NCBI GenBank assembly: GCA_947450325.1
Contig: CANFUT010000019.1
Coordinates: 20,331-84,330 of the forward strand
Direction of reading: 5' to 3'
DNA from: Flavobacteriia bacterium
Lineage (GTDB): Bacteria; Bacteroidota; Bacteroidia; Flavobacteriales_D; Crocinitomicaceae
Length of the DNA stretch: 64,000 nt
Part shown: positions 16,594 through 26,497 of the stretch, one piece after another
Layout of the letters: each line of letters starts with the position of its first letter
How positions within the stretch are numbered: position 1 is the stretch's first letter
The notes under the pieces: model-generated
What the model was told of the DNA's origin: nothing
Databases searched by the model: none
The model's input: only the letters and a program-made list of their open reading frames with translations
Translations under genes and position numbers: made by a program

Positions 16594-18459
16594 ATGAAAA
16601 ACAAGTTTACACTTTTGTCATTTTTGACGATTGCTACTTCAATTTCTTTTGCGCAAACAGTTCCTGCGTTTAAAACAATGGAGAAAAAATGGAATAAAAT
16701 TTCAATCAGCGACTCTAAATCAGTTATTTATGGTGCTGAAACACAAAAAGCTGGGGGTGATCCGGTTTGGTCTGATGATTTTAGTACAGCTTCTGTTTGG
16801 ACTCTAGGTAGTGAGACTGGAAGTACTCAAGGTGCTTTCGTTATTGGTGCTTACCCTTCACAAATGACATCTTACATTGGTGGTATGACAAATGGAACAG
16901 CTCCAATGGCATCTTTCAATGGTATTCAATACCTTTTAACTCCTCCCGTTGGAGTTCAAAATGTTTGGATTGAATCTCCTGCAATTGATTTCAGTGCTGT
17001 TGCTTCTGGAATTATTACAGTTTCTTTCAACCAACGTTATAGAAGATTTAATCATGATGGAACATTTGTTGAAGTTTCAACTGACAATGGTACAACATGG
17101 ACTTCTTTCCAAGTGAACACAACAGCTGTAGGAAATGGAAATGTTATTCAAAACACTGAAACTTTGGATATCCCTGTTGGTGCTGGAGTGACTCAAGGAA
17201 GAATTCGTTTCCGTTGGGAAAGTTTAACTGCTGATGACAGCTACGGAAGTGGTTATGGATGGGCAATTGACAATGTTGCTATCAAAGAAGGATACTTGAA
17301 TAACGTTTCTTTATCTCAAACTTTTAGTGCGGTAGGTACACAATCTTTGAGCTATTCTAAAATCCCTACAACACAAGCTGCTGCTGCTGGACAAGTTAGT
17401 TTTGGTGCTATTGGTAAAAATGTTGGTTCTGCTTCTCAAGATGTTGTTTTAACTGTAACAAACGGAACTTATTCTCAAGCTAGTTCTCCTGTAACGATCA
17501 ATTCTTTCTTAAAAGATACTTTGCAAGTTTTAACTGCTAATGGTTACGCTATTCCTACAACAGCTGGAGTTAGCAATTTTACATATACTTTAACTTCTAA
17601 TAATACTTTAGATGTTACGGGTGATGACACAAAAAGTGTTCCTTTTGAAGTTACGAACAAAGTTTACGCTGCAGATTCTTACGATGGTACTGTTGCTTCT
17701 TTCGGTAGTTCTTTTCAAGGATGGCAAAGCGGTACTGGTGATCCAGAAATTGGTACTTACTTTGAAATTTTTGCAAATCAAACATTGCATGCAATACAAA
17801 TTGGTATCGCTTCTGTTACTACAGCAAATCAAGCTACTTACCTTGGACGTGCACTTGTAGCTAAAATCTATGAAGTTGATCCAGCTGGTGGAGATCCAAT
17901 TATTGTTGATGCTACAAATGAGCACTACATGGCTACTGGTGAATTCGGTGGATTGTTGAAATTATATTTTGCTACTCCTGTTGATTTACAAGCTGGTAAA
18001 ACATATTTAGTAACCGCAAGTACAACTTTAAATAGTGAAATTCCAATCGCTTTTGCTGGAAATGTTATCGCTGGTAATGTTGCTGGTAAAGACGGTGACA
18101 CTTTCATCGGTTTAGCTCCAGACGCTATTTTAGGAAACGTTGTTCAATGTCCTGTTGTTCGTATGGACTTCACAGACTACACAGGAATCAACGAGTTGGA
18201 AAGCCAATTTAATGTAAATGCTTTTCCAAATCCATTCAACGCTTCAACTGAAGTTGCTTTCGAATTGAAAAACGAATCTCCAGTTTCAATCACTGTTTCT
18301 GATATCACAGGAAGAGAAGTGTTAAATCTTGGTTCTACAAATTATACTGCAGGAAAACATACTGTTACTATCAATGGTGCTGATTTAAATGCTGGTGTTT
18401 ACAATTACTCTATCAAAATTGGTAATTCTGTAATCACAAAAAGAATTGTTAAAAAATAA
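16594..18459 (+). CDS. T9SS cargo protein with jelly-roll (cleaved-adhesin/MAM-like) domain
   Basis: Secreted or surface-attached protein. The signal peptide ends near residue 20 (ISFAQ). Residues 55-235 look like a jelly-roll of the cleaved-adhesin type ('WSDDFST', 'SPAIDFS', 'FNQRYRRF', 'WAIDNVAIKEG'). A second beta-rich region spans about 370-515. The C-terminal 80 residues are a type A sorting domain ('NAFPNPFNASTEV', 'DITGREVL', final 'TKRIVKK'). Codons such as GCT, TCT and GGT are used strongly, as expected for an abundant protein. A strong terminator follows. The target bound is unknown. Confidence 0.85.
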   Translation: MKNKFTLLSFLTIATSISFAQTVPAFKTMEKKWNKISISDSKSVIYGAETQKAGGDPVWSDDFSTASVWTLGSETGSTQGAFVIGAYPSQMTSYIGGMTNGTAPMASFNGIQYLLTPPVGVQNVWIESPAIDFSAVASGIITVSFNQRYRRFNHDGTFVEVSTDNGTTWTSFQVNTTAVGNGNVIQNTETLDIPVGAGVTQGRIRFRWESLTADDSYGSGYGWAIDNVAIKEGYLNNVSLSQTFSAVGTQSLSYSKIPTTQAAAAGQVSFGAIGKNVGSASQDVVLTVTNGTYSQASSPVTINSFLKDTLQVLTANGYAIPTTAGVSNFTYTLTSNNTLDVTGDDTKSVPFEVTNKVYAADSYDGTVASFGSSFQGWQSGTGDPEIGTYFEIFANQTLHAIQIGIASVTTANQATYLGRALVAKIYEVDPAGGDPIIVDATNEHYMATGEFGGLLKLYFATPVDLQAGKTYLVTASTTLNSEIPIAFAGNVIAGNVAGKDGDTFIGLAPDAILGNVVQCPVVRMDFTDYTGINELESQFNVNAFPNPFNASTEVAFELKNESPVSITVSDITGREVLNLGSTNYTAGKHTVTINGADLNAGVYNYSIKIGNSVITKRIVKK

Positions 18460-18478
18460 TCTTTAACGTTCAATGAAA

Positions 18479-18505
18479 GGTCGGCTGAAAAGTCGGCCTT
18501 TTTTT
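18479..18505 (+). terminator. Intrinsic terminator
   Basis: GGTCGGCT-GAAA-AGTCGGCC forms an 8-bp stem with two G-U pairs and a GAAA tetraloop, followed by seven Ts. It lies 20 nt after the T9SS gene and ends 18 nt before the convergent flavin reductase gene. Confidence 0.9.
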
Positions 18506-18522
18506 GTCCCTTTTAATTAGAT

Positions 18523-19188
18523 TTATTTGAAATAGTTAACATTTAAAACCTCTGGCGTTTTGTCTGGTTTAGCATAACTCAAACGACCCATTTTTTGCGT
18601 TTTATGATAACTATCTAATCCTAAACTCGTCAAAGTTCCCGCTTTTTCTAAATCCAAAGCGCCATCTTCAAAAAGACAATCAGAAGGAAAGTAAACAGCT
18701 TGAATTTCTCCTATAATTAAAACAGTATTATTGATGCTCAAAAGAACTTGCTCTTTAAATTCAACAGCGATCTGAACAATACTTTCTGCCACAAACGGAG
18801 CGAAAAAATCGTTTTTATAATCAATTGTTAATCCTGTAGCATCGAATTCTGAAACTTCTTTTGGATAACGCGCGGATGTTTGATGGGCTTGTCTATAAAA
18901 ATTTTCGGTTACATGATTAATCGTATAAAAACCAGTTTCTACAATGTTTTCTAATGTTTGTCGCTCAACAACTCCTGGTCTTGAAATAAAACCAACCAAA
19001 GGTGGATTTGCACCAATATGGATCAAAGAATTAAATACTGCTAAATTGGTTTGTTTGTTTTTGTCTTGCGTTCCAATTAAAGCCAAACTTTTAAATCCTG
19101 AAAGAGAATTGATAAATGCCGTTCTAAATCTTTTATCCAAGTTTTCAATGTCTTCACAATCAAAAAACCCACTATTGTTTTCGCTCAT
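18523..19188 (-). CDS. Flavin reductase-like domain protein
   Basis: A split-barrel FMN-binding protein of the flavin reductase / flavoredoxin family. It shows 'ALIGTQDKNKQTNLAVFNSLIHIGANPPLVGFISRP' features (about 36-72; the FMN-binding strand-turn), then 'TGFYTINHV' near 85 and 'ARYPKEVSEFDATGL' near 105. The 221-residue length is typical of the cytoplasmic Bacteroidota version. The electron donor and partner are not evident. It is transcribed alone, convergent with the T9SS cargo gene. Confidence 0.85.
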   Translation of the reverse strand: MSENNSGFFDCEDIENLDKRFRTAFINSLSGFKSLALIGTQDKNKQTNLAVFNSLIHIGANPPLVGFISRPGVVERQTLENIVETGFYTINHVTENFYRQAHQTSARYPKEVSEFDATGLTIDYKNDFFAPFVAESIVQIAVEFKEQVLLSINNTVLIIGEIQAVYFPSDCLFEDGALDLEKAGTLTSLGLDSYHKTQKMGRLSYAKPDKTPEVLNVNYFK

Positions 19189-19259
19189 CTTAAAGTAGTT
19201 GAATTATAATCTAATGGATGAAAAACAACAGGCTTTCCACCGCTCATTTACTATCTAAA

Positions 19260-20696
19260 CTAATAATTCCTTTTATCTGAGCCCAACTTTCTTTGAAATC
19301 CAACGCTGAGATAAAATTGATTGTGAACAGTTCCTTCAGAATTAACAATTCTTAGTCTTGGTTCAACAAACAATTGTAGGTTTTGGTTCAAAATAGTTTT
19401 TGAAACCTGTGTTCCGATTTGTAAAACATGCGTAGTGATTCCTCTTCCAATTGTGAAATGATATTCCTCTGGTCTGTAATTGTAAGACTGATAAATGTCC
19501 CCTCCAAGTGAGGCTCCTGCTCCTTTAAGCGAATCCAATCCTTTTAAATAAGCTTGTGCCCAAAGTTGCACTTTCCAATCTTTGCGTTGAAATGCTACTT
19601 CTTGGTAAAATTCCACAAAATTTGATCCCAATGGATGCGCTACCGTCAATCCTGAATTTCCATAAACGGCGTTTCGATTCACTTGAGAATAAGTAAACGG
19701 CCGTACGATATTTAACTCCGAACGTACAAAAAAATGATTTTCACCTTTGTCAATCCAGGTTTTAAATCCCAATTGAACACCAAATTTATTTGCCCACCAT
19801 CGGTTTCTTGCACGCATTTCTTTCAAGAAAAAATCATCAACTATAACTTGACCATACAACATGCTTTTCTTGATTTGATATGAAAAATCTAATCCAAGCA
19901 ACACGTTGTCTGAAGATCCTAAATTATACTCTTGTGGTCTAAAAAAAACCAATGGATTCAAATATTCTAACTCCAAACCACGGTTGTAAAGCGTGTCTTT
20001 CATATCATAAACAACAGTTTCAAAAAATCCGAAAGACCACTTTTTATTTGCTTTGAAACTCAAATAATGACTTGTATTTCCCTTCGGTGCATATCTTTTG
20101 TAAATTCCTTCACGCCAAAATTGTTGAATAAAATGATATTCAAATTTCCATAATTTAACTTTCAACTGCGCAAAAGGATTCGGAACGCCTTGGTTTCCTA
20201 AAAACAAAGATCTATCTCCCTCTCCAATAAATAAATGGTCTATTCCTGTTTGAAATTGCAAATACTTGTTTGGTGTGTATGCAAACCTTCCTCTGATGTC
20301 GTGGTAAATGCTTTGGTCTTTCTTCAAAGGATTAGCGAAAAAAGCTTTGGGTTGTAAAACAGATTCATAGATTGTCGTTGCTTGATTTGAATAACCAACA
20401 CGATAATTAGAAATAAAACTCATTTTAGATTTCCAATTGGCTTGCAAAACTACATTGACACCTGTTTTTAACCTAAAAGCATCTTGCTGATATGCAAAAA
20501 GAACATCAGGAGCCACTGAAACGTTTATAGACGATGTTGAATCTTTTGCCAACGAATCAATCTGATAAAAAGATTTGACTTTTACGGCCGAATGGATTGT
20601 TGGCGTATTAGCTGTCCAAAATCTTTCTACATCAACCTCTTGCGCTTGGGAAAAACGAACAACAAAAATCAATATTAAAAACAAAATCTCTCTCAT
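19260..20696 (-). CDS. Wzi-like outer-membrane beta-barrel protein, copy 2
   Basis: It carries a signal peptide (cleavage after SQA, about residue 19) followed by about 450 residues of alternating aromatic beta-strands. 'DHLFIGEGDRSLFLG' near 158 is the 'G.G.RSLfL' turn shared with its neighbour and with capsule-assembly Wzi / RemB-like proteins of gliding Bacteroidota. The C-terminal 'FYLSVGFQRKLG' is barrel-like. It overlaps the upstream paralogue by one base (TGATG). In Enterobacteria Wzi anchors capsule; in flavobacteria relatives are linked to gliding or surface polysaccharide. The role here is inferred only. Confidence 0.75.
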   Translation of the reverse strand: MREILFLILIFVVRFSQAQEVDVERFWTANTPTIHSAVKVKSFYQIDSLAKDSTSSINVSVAPDVLFAYQQDAFRLKTGVNVVLQANWKSKMSFISNYRVGYSNQATTIYESVLQPKAFFANPLKKDQSIYHDIRGRFAYTPNKYLQFQTGIDHLFIGEGDRSLFLGNQGVPNPFAQLKVKLWKFEYHFIQQFWREGIYKRYAPKGNTSHYLSFKANKKWSFGFFETVVYDMKDTLYNRGLELEYLNPLVFFRPQEYNLGSSDNVLLGLDFSYQIKKSMLYGQVIVDDFFLKEMRARNRWWANKFGVQLGFKTWIDKGENHFFVRSELNIVRPFTYSQVNRNAVYGNSGLTVAHPLGSNFVEFYQEVAFQRKDWKVQLWAQAYLKGLDSLKGAGASLGGDIYQSYNYRPEEYHFTIGRGITTHVLQIGTQVSKTILNQNLQLFVEPRLRIVNSEGTVHNQFYLSVGFQRKLGSDKRNY

Positions 20697-22273
20697 CAAA
20701 AATCTAAATATTGATTAAACAATCCTGTTCTCAATCCTACAAAAAACATTTGCTGGTCGATTTTTTTATCTGCAAGTTCAGAATATCTTCCCTTCCATCC
20801 AATGATAAACATTCCGTTATATCTTCGGTTAAAACGATATCCTAACTCAAATTCTTGCACCAAAGTATTCGTTGTTTGTGTTCCTACATTATTGTTTACA
20901 CTGAATATTGAATTCGATAAAACAGGAATAGAGTCATTGCTCAATTTTGAAACATAGTTGATTGTTTTGGAATTGATAAACAATCTTTTGTATTCATAAT
21001 TTAACCTCACAACTATTTCCTTGAAGTTGTTTCCCTTCGGATGAGCTGTTGGTAAATTGTAATTGCTATAACTCAATTTCGGATTATTCGCCGCATAAAA
21101 ATTCTCTGGAACTAGATTCGTTTCCAATTGTGCATTCAAATTTTTCACCTTTAAAATCTTGAAAAAGTGAACTCCAAATTGACCAGCAAACAAATATTTT
21201 TTATTGTATTTATCAACAGCTAATTGACCATACAAACGAACGTTTTTAAGTGCAAAATCTACGTTTAATCCAGAAATTCCATTGAATTTTGCGGAATTAC
21301 CAAACAATACGTCGTTTTGAAACAATGGAATTGGTGTCAGCATTTGCCATTCAAATCCATGTTTGATAATGGAATCTCCGCGCAATTGATTTCCCGACGT
21401 AAACAAGCTAATCGAGATGTTTTCTTTTGGTTTATATGTTAAATATGTAGCTGCAAAAAACTTGGATTCATAGCTCGCTTCAACGGCTTTAGTCAATGGT
21501 TTTCTATATAAGTTTTGATTCCTTCTCAATAAAACCTGATAGGTCCATTTTGGATTAATCTTCCAATTTACTCTCAAAGATGGGGTTCCATAAGTATTGT
21601 CTGACAATAAAATCGAACGATAACCAGAACCAATAAAATGCTGGTTATTTCCAAAATCAAATCTTAAATTTTTATTCATTTGATAAGAAACACTTCCTAC
21701 TGAATAAGCATAATCATAAGCACCTACTTTGAACGGTTTTGTTCTTGCTCCTCCAGGAATCACTGCGTTTTCAACATAATAGGAATTGCCAGAAATCCTA
21801 ATTTCTCCTCGTGAATTGAAATAATCAGATTCGTATTGCATGAACTTCGATTGATTTTCCGCAAAGATGAAGTTGAAACCTATTTTATTCAATAATTCTC
21901 CTTCCACAAAAACACCTCTTGTGTTTCTGTAAATAGTGCTTTTAGAAGAGTCTGTAACTTCTTTTCCAAAACTAAAATCTATCAAAGGACTGATGCTGAT
22001 GTTTCCTTCTGGTTTAGTGACTGAAATGAAATGCTTTTTGAAAAGCCAAATTCCAATATCAGTATATTGAACCGAAGAGTCTCTAATTAAGTGATTTAAA
22101 TTCAATTGATTTTCATTCGCGGGGAAAAAAGTTTCAATCGATTTTTTACCTGAAACTTCTACAAATTTATCTTTGAAAAAACTATTCAATGGTAAACTGT
22201 TTTGTTGTGCAAACAAATAATTTGACGACAAAAAAACGAGTATTACAACTGATTTCTTCAAGTTTTGAACCAT
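20696..22273 (-). CDS. Wzi-like outer-membrane beta-barrel protein, copy 1
   Basis: A paralogue of the next gene. The signal peptide ends near residue 23 (LFAQQ). The barrel has 'NNQHFIGSGYRSILLSDNTY' around 205-224, the same 'F.G.G.RS.lL' turn. 'KWTYQVLLRRNQNLYRKPL' follows, and the C-terminal strand is 'MFFVGLRTGLFNQYLDF'. The ATG at 22273 is chosen because it is followed at once by a good signal peptide; the frame is open a further 42 nt. First gene of a two-gene operon. Capsule or surface-glycan handling, or gliding, are the likely contexts. Confidence 0.75.
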   Translation of the reverse strand: MVQNLKKSVVILVFLSSNYLFAQQNSLPLNSFFKDKFVEVSGKKSIETFFPANENQLNLNHLIRDSSVQYTDIGIWLFKKHFISVTKPEGNISISPLIDFSFGKEVTDSSKSTIYRNTRGVFVEGELLNKIGFNFIFAENQSKFMQYESDYFNSRGEIRISGNSYYVENAVIPGGARTKPFKVGAYDYAYSVGSVSYQMNKNLRFDFGNNQHFIGSGYRSILLSDNTYGTPSLRVNWKINPKWTYQVLLRRNQNLYRKPLTKAVEASYESKFFAATYLTYKPKENISISLFTSGNQLRGDSIIKHGFEWQMLTPIPLFQNDVLFGNSAKFNGISGLNVDFALKNVRLYGQLAVDKYNKKYLFAGQFGVHFFKILKVKNLNAQLETNLVPENFYAANNPKLSYSNYNLPTAHPKGNNFKEIVVRLNYEYKRLFINSKTINYVSKLSNDSIPVLSNSIFSVNNNVGTQTTNTLVQEFELGYRFNRRYNGMFIIGWKGRYSELADKKIDQQMFFVGLRTGLFNQYLDF

Positions 22274-22462
22274 AAACTTTTCTTTTCCTCGACAAAAATG
22301 ATTAAGATTTTGCAATAATGAGGCTTTTCAATCAATTTTCTTTCAATATAAAACAGAATTCATGTGCATATTTTTGTTGATTTCTGTCCTTTATATCTTA
22401 GTTCCAACGTTTATTTGTTAATAATATAACAAGCTCAAAAAATCAACAACTTCAAAAAATAC

Positions 22463-22470
22463 TATCTTCG
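22463..22470 (+). promoter_or_regulatory. Possible -7 box for dut operon
   Basis: TATCTTCG differs by one base from TAnnTTTG and lies 18 nt before the dut ATG. An alternative TATATCTTAG occurs at about 22391-22400. Confidence 0.3.
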
Positions 22471-22488
22471 CCAAATATCAAAGAAAGA

Positions 22489-22923
22489 ATGAAAGTAAAT
22501 ATCATCAATAAATCCAACAATGAACTTCCTGAATATGAAACCATCGCTTCGGCTGGTTTGGATTTGAGGGCTTTTTTGTCTGAGAAAATGGTGTTGTTGC
22601 CGTTGGAGAGAAAACTAGTGAAAACCGGTTTATTTATGGAAATTCCGGTTGGATACGAAGCACAAGTGCGCCCTAGAAGTGGTTTGGCTTTGAAAAACGG
22701 AATCACTGTGCTCAATTCTCCTGGCACAATTGACGCTGATTATCGTGGTGAAATTGGGGTTATTTTAATTAATCTTTCTCAAGATCCTTTTGAAATCCAA
22801 TCCGGTGATCGCATCGCTCAATTGGTCTTTGCTCAAGTTGAACAAGCCGAATGGCAATTAACGGATTCGTTGAGTGAAACAAATCGCGGAGAAGGTGGAT
22901 TTGGAAGTACCGGAAAAAAATAA
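22489..22923 (+). CDS. dut: dUTP diphosphatase
   Basis: A trimeric dUTPase that converts dUTP to dUMP and pyrophosphate, protecting DNA from uracil and feeding dTMP synthesis. All five family motifs are present in order: 'ASAGLDLRA', '[12 protein letters not shown]', '[14 protein letters not shown]', 'GDRIAQLVF' and the C-terminal '[11 protein letters not shown]'. At 144 residues the length is standard. It opens a five-gene rightward operon ending with the EnvC-like gene. Confidence 0.98.
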   Translation: MKVNIINKSNNELPEYETIASAGLDLRAFLSEKMVLLPLERKLVKTGLFMEIPVGYEAQVRPRSGLALKNGITVLNSPGTIDADYRGEIGVILINLSQDPFEIQSGDRIAQLVFAQVEQAEWQLTDSLSETNRGEGGFGSTGKK

Positions 22924-22962
22924 AATATTCATATTGCAAATCTTGCATTTAAAACTACTAAG

Positions 22963-23970
22963 ATGAAAGTAATCGTACCCATGGCTGGACGTGGTAGCCG
23001 TTTAAGACCACACACATTAACCGTTCCTAAACCATTGGTTCCTGTTGGTGGAAAACCAATTGTTCACCGTTTGGTGGAAGATATTGCGGCTGTTTGTAGT
23101 GAACCAATCGAAGAAATCGGTTTCGTTATCGGAGATTTTGGAAAAGAAATTGAAGATGAATTAATCAAAGTGGCAGAAAAATTAGGCGCCAAAGGTTCTA
23201 TTTTCTACCAAGATAAACCACTTGGAACAGCGCACGCGGTTTTGTGTGCTAAAGAATTATTAGATGGGCCTGTTGTTGTTGCTTTCGCTGACACCTTGTT
23301 TAAGGCGGACTTCAAAATTGATCCAAATGCGGATGGAATTTTGTGGGTAAAACAAATTGAAGACCCTTCTGCTTTTGGTGTGGTGAAATTAAATGAAAAT
23401 GATGAAATAATTGATTTCGTTGAAAAACCACAAACATACGTTTCAGATTTAGCAATGATTGGAATTTATTATTTCAAACACGGGGAAGATTTGAAAACAG
23501 AATTAGATTACCTCATCGATAATGACGTTATCAAAAGTGGAGAATATCAATTGCCGGATGCGTTGCGTCGATTGACTGAAGCTGGAAAAAAATTCAAACC
23601 GGGTAAAGTAAATGAATGGTTGGATTGCGGAAACAAAGAAGTAACTGTTTTCACCAATCAACGTGTGTTGGAATTTGACTACGAGAAAAAAACACCAATG
23701 ATTGACCCAACATCAAAATTGATTAATTCAATTATAATTCCTCCTTGCTATATCGGCGAAAAGGTAATTTTGGAAAATTCTATCGTTGGTCCACATGTTT
23801 CGCTTGGTAAAGGTTCTGTTGTAACAAATTCTATCATAAAAAACAGTATTTTGCAGAATTATTCGACCATTTCTGATGGCAATATTAAAAACTCAATGAT
23901 AGGAAACCATGCAAAATATCACGGTTTGGCCCGAGATTTGAGTTTAAGCGATTATTCAATTATTGATTAA
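22963..23970 (+). CDS. Sugar-phosphate nucleotidyltransferase
   Basis: Transfers an NMP onto a sugar 1-phosphate. The Rossmann N-terminus has 'VPMAGRGSRLRPHTLTVPK' (G-x-G-x-R-x..P..K signature) and 'PLGTAHAVLCA' near 86-96 for nucleotide binding. Residues about 245-325 form a left-handed beta-helix of hexapeptide type ('IGEKVILENSIVGPHVSLG'). This resembles glucose-1-phosphate thymidylyl- or mannose-1-phosphate guanylyl-type enzymes; the substrate cannot be determined. It follows dut by 39 nt and abuts the TPR lipoprotein gene (TAA-ATG). Confidence 0.88.
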   Translation: MKVIVPMAGRGSRLRPHTLTVPKPLVPVGGKPIVHRLVEDIAAVCSEPIEEIGFVIGDFGKEIEDELIKVAEKLGAKGSIFYQDKPLGTAHAVLCAKELLDGPVVVAFADTLFKADFKIDPNADGILWVKQIEDPSAFGVVKLNENDEIIDFVEKPQTYVSDLAMIGIYYFKHGEDLKTELDYLIDNDVIKSGEYQLPDALRRLTEAGKKFKPGKVNEWLDCGNKEVTVFTNQRVLEFDYEKKTPMIDPTSKLINSIIIPPCYIGEKVILENSIVGPHVSLGKGSVVTNSIIKNSILQNYSTISDGNIKNSMIGNHAKYHGLARDLSLSDYSIID

Positions 23971-25683
23971 ATGACAAATAAACTTTTCTCAATTATCATC
24001 GTTTTAACGATTTCTGCGGCTTGTAGTTCGTTAAAAAAACCTAAAGAATCCAAAGGCTTTTCTAAGGCTGATTACCCATATATTGAGAAATTTCACGAAG
24101 GTGTTCGTTTAAAACAACGCGGTCAATTTAAAGAAGCGATTGAAGCTTTTGAATATTGTCAAAATATCAACCCAAACGATGATGCTGTGCAATATGCATT
24201 GTCGCAATTGTATTTGCAAACACAACAAATGTCTAAATCGATGGTCGCCATTCAAAACGCAGCCAATTTAGATCCTAAAAATCAGTGGTATTTGGAGGAA
24301 ATTGCCTACATGAATTTCCAAAACAAAAATTACGCAGCAGCTGCAAAACAATTTCAAAAATTAACTGAAAAAGAGCCTAAAAATGTCAATTGGTTGTTTT
24401 CTTATGCCGAATCTTTGATGCGATCCAACGACGCTTCTGGTGCCATCAAAGTACTAGATAAATTAGAAGACCAAGTGGGCGTAAATTCGGAATTAACCAT
24501 TGAAAAATTCAGACTCTACCGACAAATCAAGCAAGATGAAAAAGGCATCGCTGAAATCAATAAAGCGCTGAAAGAAAATCCTAAAGACGTTCAATTGTTG
24601 GCCAATTTAGTTGATTATTATTTCGAAAAAAATCAATCTCAAAAAGCCTTTGATTATTTGATTTTACTTGCCGAAAGCGATCCAACAAACGGAAACGCTC
24701 AATTGGCTTTGGCTCAATATTATGACCAAAAAGGCGATCGCGCTTCATCTTACATTGCTCTGAAAAAAGCCTTTGTTTGCGACGATATAAAAATCGACCA
24801 AAAGATGAAAATTTTGTTGTCGATGTATGATTCTCAACCCAAACTTGATCCTGAAATGTTTGAGTTGATTGCTGTATTGTCAAATAAATACCCAGAAGAA
24901 GCGAAAGTTTACGCCATGGCTGGAGATTTTTATTTGAAAAACGAAAACGATTCAAAAGCGTTAGAAAACTTTCAAAAAGCATTGGAATTTGACGAATCTC
25001 GCTACGCCATTTGGGACCAAGTGTTGATCATGGAATATCAGATACAAGACTTCAAAAGGTTGTATAAAGACAGCAAACGTTGTTTGGAGCTTTTTCCTAC
25101 GTTGGTGAATGTTTATTTACTTCATGGTATTAGTTGTACGCAAACCAAACAGTTTCAAGAATCAATTGAAACATTAGACCTAGGAATAGATTTAATTATC
25201 AATGATTTACCAATGAAGGCCGAGTTTTTAGCGCAAAAAGGGGAAGCTTATTTCAATCTAAAAAATTACAAAGAAGGAAAAATCAATTACGAAGAATCTT
25301 TGCAAATAAAGCCGGATCAAATCCTCACTTTGAACAATTACGCTTATCACTTGGCATTGGCAAAGATGGATTTGAATAATGCGGAAACAATGATTCAAAA
25401 AGTACTAGTAAAATACCCAACTGAATCAAGATATTTAGACACTTATGGTTGGATTTTGTTCCAAAAAGGCCAGTTTAATGATGCAAAAACAAAATTTACA
25501 GAAGCCTTGAACATCAATCCAAATGACAAATTAATTTACGAACATTTAGGCGATGTTTCTTTCAAATTAAACAAAGTTACCGAAGCTGTGGAATTTTGGA
25601 AAAAAGCGAAAGAATTAGGCGCTACCAATAAAAACTTAGATCAAAAAATTGAAAAGAAAACTTATTATGAGCCAGAATATTAA
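23971..25683 (+). CDS. TPR-repeat lipoprotein
   Basis: A 570-residue protein with lipobox 'ISAACSS' (Cys at about 18) followed by some twelve to fourteen tetratricopeptide repeats, for example 'GQFKEAIEAFEYCQNINPND' (about 52-71) and 'GQFNDAKTKFTEALNINPND' near the C-terminus. TPR solenoids mediate protein contacts, so an outer-membrane-associated scaffold is likely. It starts immediately after the nucleotidyltransferase stop and overlaps the DUF4292 gene by 17 nt. This order (dut, nucleotidyltransferase, TPR, DUF4292, M23) is, as I recall, conserved in Bacteroidota. Confidence 0.88.
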   Translation: MTNKLFSIIIVLTISAACSSLKKPKESKGFSKADYPYIEKFHEGVRLKQRGQFKEAIEAFEYCQNINPNDDAVQYALSQLYLQTQQMSKSMVAIQNAANLDPKNQWYLEEIAYMNFQNKNYAAAAKQFQKLTEKEPKNVNWLFSYAESLMRSNDASGAIKVLDKLEDQVGVNSELTIEKFRLYRQIKQDEKGIAEINKALKENPKDVQLLANLVDYYFEKNQSQKAFDYLILLAESDPTNGNAQLALAQYYDQKGDRASSYIALKKAFVCDDIKIDQKMKILLSMYDSQPKLDPEMFELIAVLSNKYPEEAKVYAMAGDFYLKNENDSKALENFQKALEFDESRYAIWDQVLIMEYQIQDFKRLYKDSKRCLELFPTLVNVYLLHGISCTQTKQFQESIETLDLGIDLIINDLPMKAEFLAQKGEAYFNLKNYKEGKINYEESLQIKPDQILTLNNYAYHLALAKMDLNNAETMIQKVLVKYPTESRYLDTYGWILFQKGQFNDAKTKFTEALNINPNDKLIYEHLGDVSFKLNKVTEAVEFWKKAKELGATNKNLDQKIEKKTYYEPEY

Positions 25684-26497
25684 ATACTTTATTGTCGGCA
25701 CTTTTCTAACGTTGTTTTTGATTTCTTGTTCTGAAAAACTGGTTATCATCAATCCTGAAAGATTAGAAAGAAAAAAAACACCTGAATTGGTTCACACTTT
25801 GGACAGTTTGTTTTTGCTTCGACCAAAATTTTTCTATTCTAAAATTTCTACTCAATTTCAAGACACCACTCAAAATGTTTCATTCAAAACATCGATTAGA
25901 ATGGTGAAAGACAGCGCAACAAATGCTTTGATAACTTACGCTGCAATTCCGATTTTCAACACCATGTTGACCAAAGATTCTCTTACAATTTTGAATAAAC
26001 GAAGTAAATGTTATTCCAAGTCAAAACTTTCCGCGTTGAAAGATAATTTTGGATATGATTTTGAATACAAAAACATCGAAGAAATAATTCTTGGTTTACC
26101 TGTAGCATACGACACCAATCAAAAGTACTTTCAAATCCACGATCCTTTCAATTACATTCTTTCATCACATCGAAAAAAAGAAATCAAAAGAAATGACCGA
26201 CCTCGACAAAACCGCAGAAACGAAACCAATGATATTATAATCAAGTATTTCTTAACATCGGACGCCAAGGGTTTGAGAAAAATGGAAATTGAAAGTCCGG
26301 ATGATTCAACGAAAATTTATGTAGAATATGTTTCAAGAGAAATGGTTGACAATTACAACATTCCAAAAGAAGTGGTCGTTAAAGTAAAAACACCTAGAAA
26401 TAACATTTTGGTAAATCTTACGTACGAGAAAATTGAAATAAATCAACCACAACCGTTGTTTTTGGTAATTCCTGAAAATTATGAAATTTGTGAGTAA
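25667..26497 (+). CDS. DUF4292 lipoprotein
   Basis: The N-terminus is a lipoprotein signal with lipobox 'FLISCSE' (Cys about 21). The body matches the DUF4292 family: 'SKISTQFQD' and 'SIRMVKDSATNALITYAAIPI' segments, then 'EEIILGLPV' near 143. The fold resembles the LolA/LolB half-barrels that bind lipid-modified proteins, so an envelope lipid or lipoprotein role is plausible but unproven. The start at ATG 25667 gives the signal sequence directly. It overlaps the TPR gene by 17 nt and the EnvC-like gene by 17 nt. Confidence 0.8.
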   Translation: MSQNIKYFIVGTFLTLFLISCSEKLVIINPERLERKKTPELVHTLDSLFLLRPKFFYSKISTQFQDTTQNVSFKTSIRMVKDSATNALITYAAIPIFNTMLTKDSLTILNKRSKCYSKSKLSALKDNFGYDFEYKNIEEIILGLPVAYDTNQKYFQIHDPFNYILSSHRKKEIKRNDRPRQNRRNETNDIIIKYFLTSDAKGLRKMEIESPDDSTKIYVEYVSREMVDNYNIPKEVVVKVKTPRNNILVNLTYEKIEINQPQPLFLVIPENYEICE

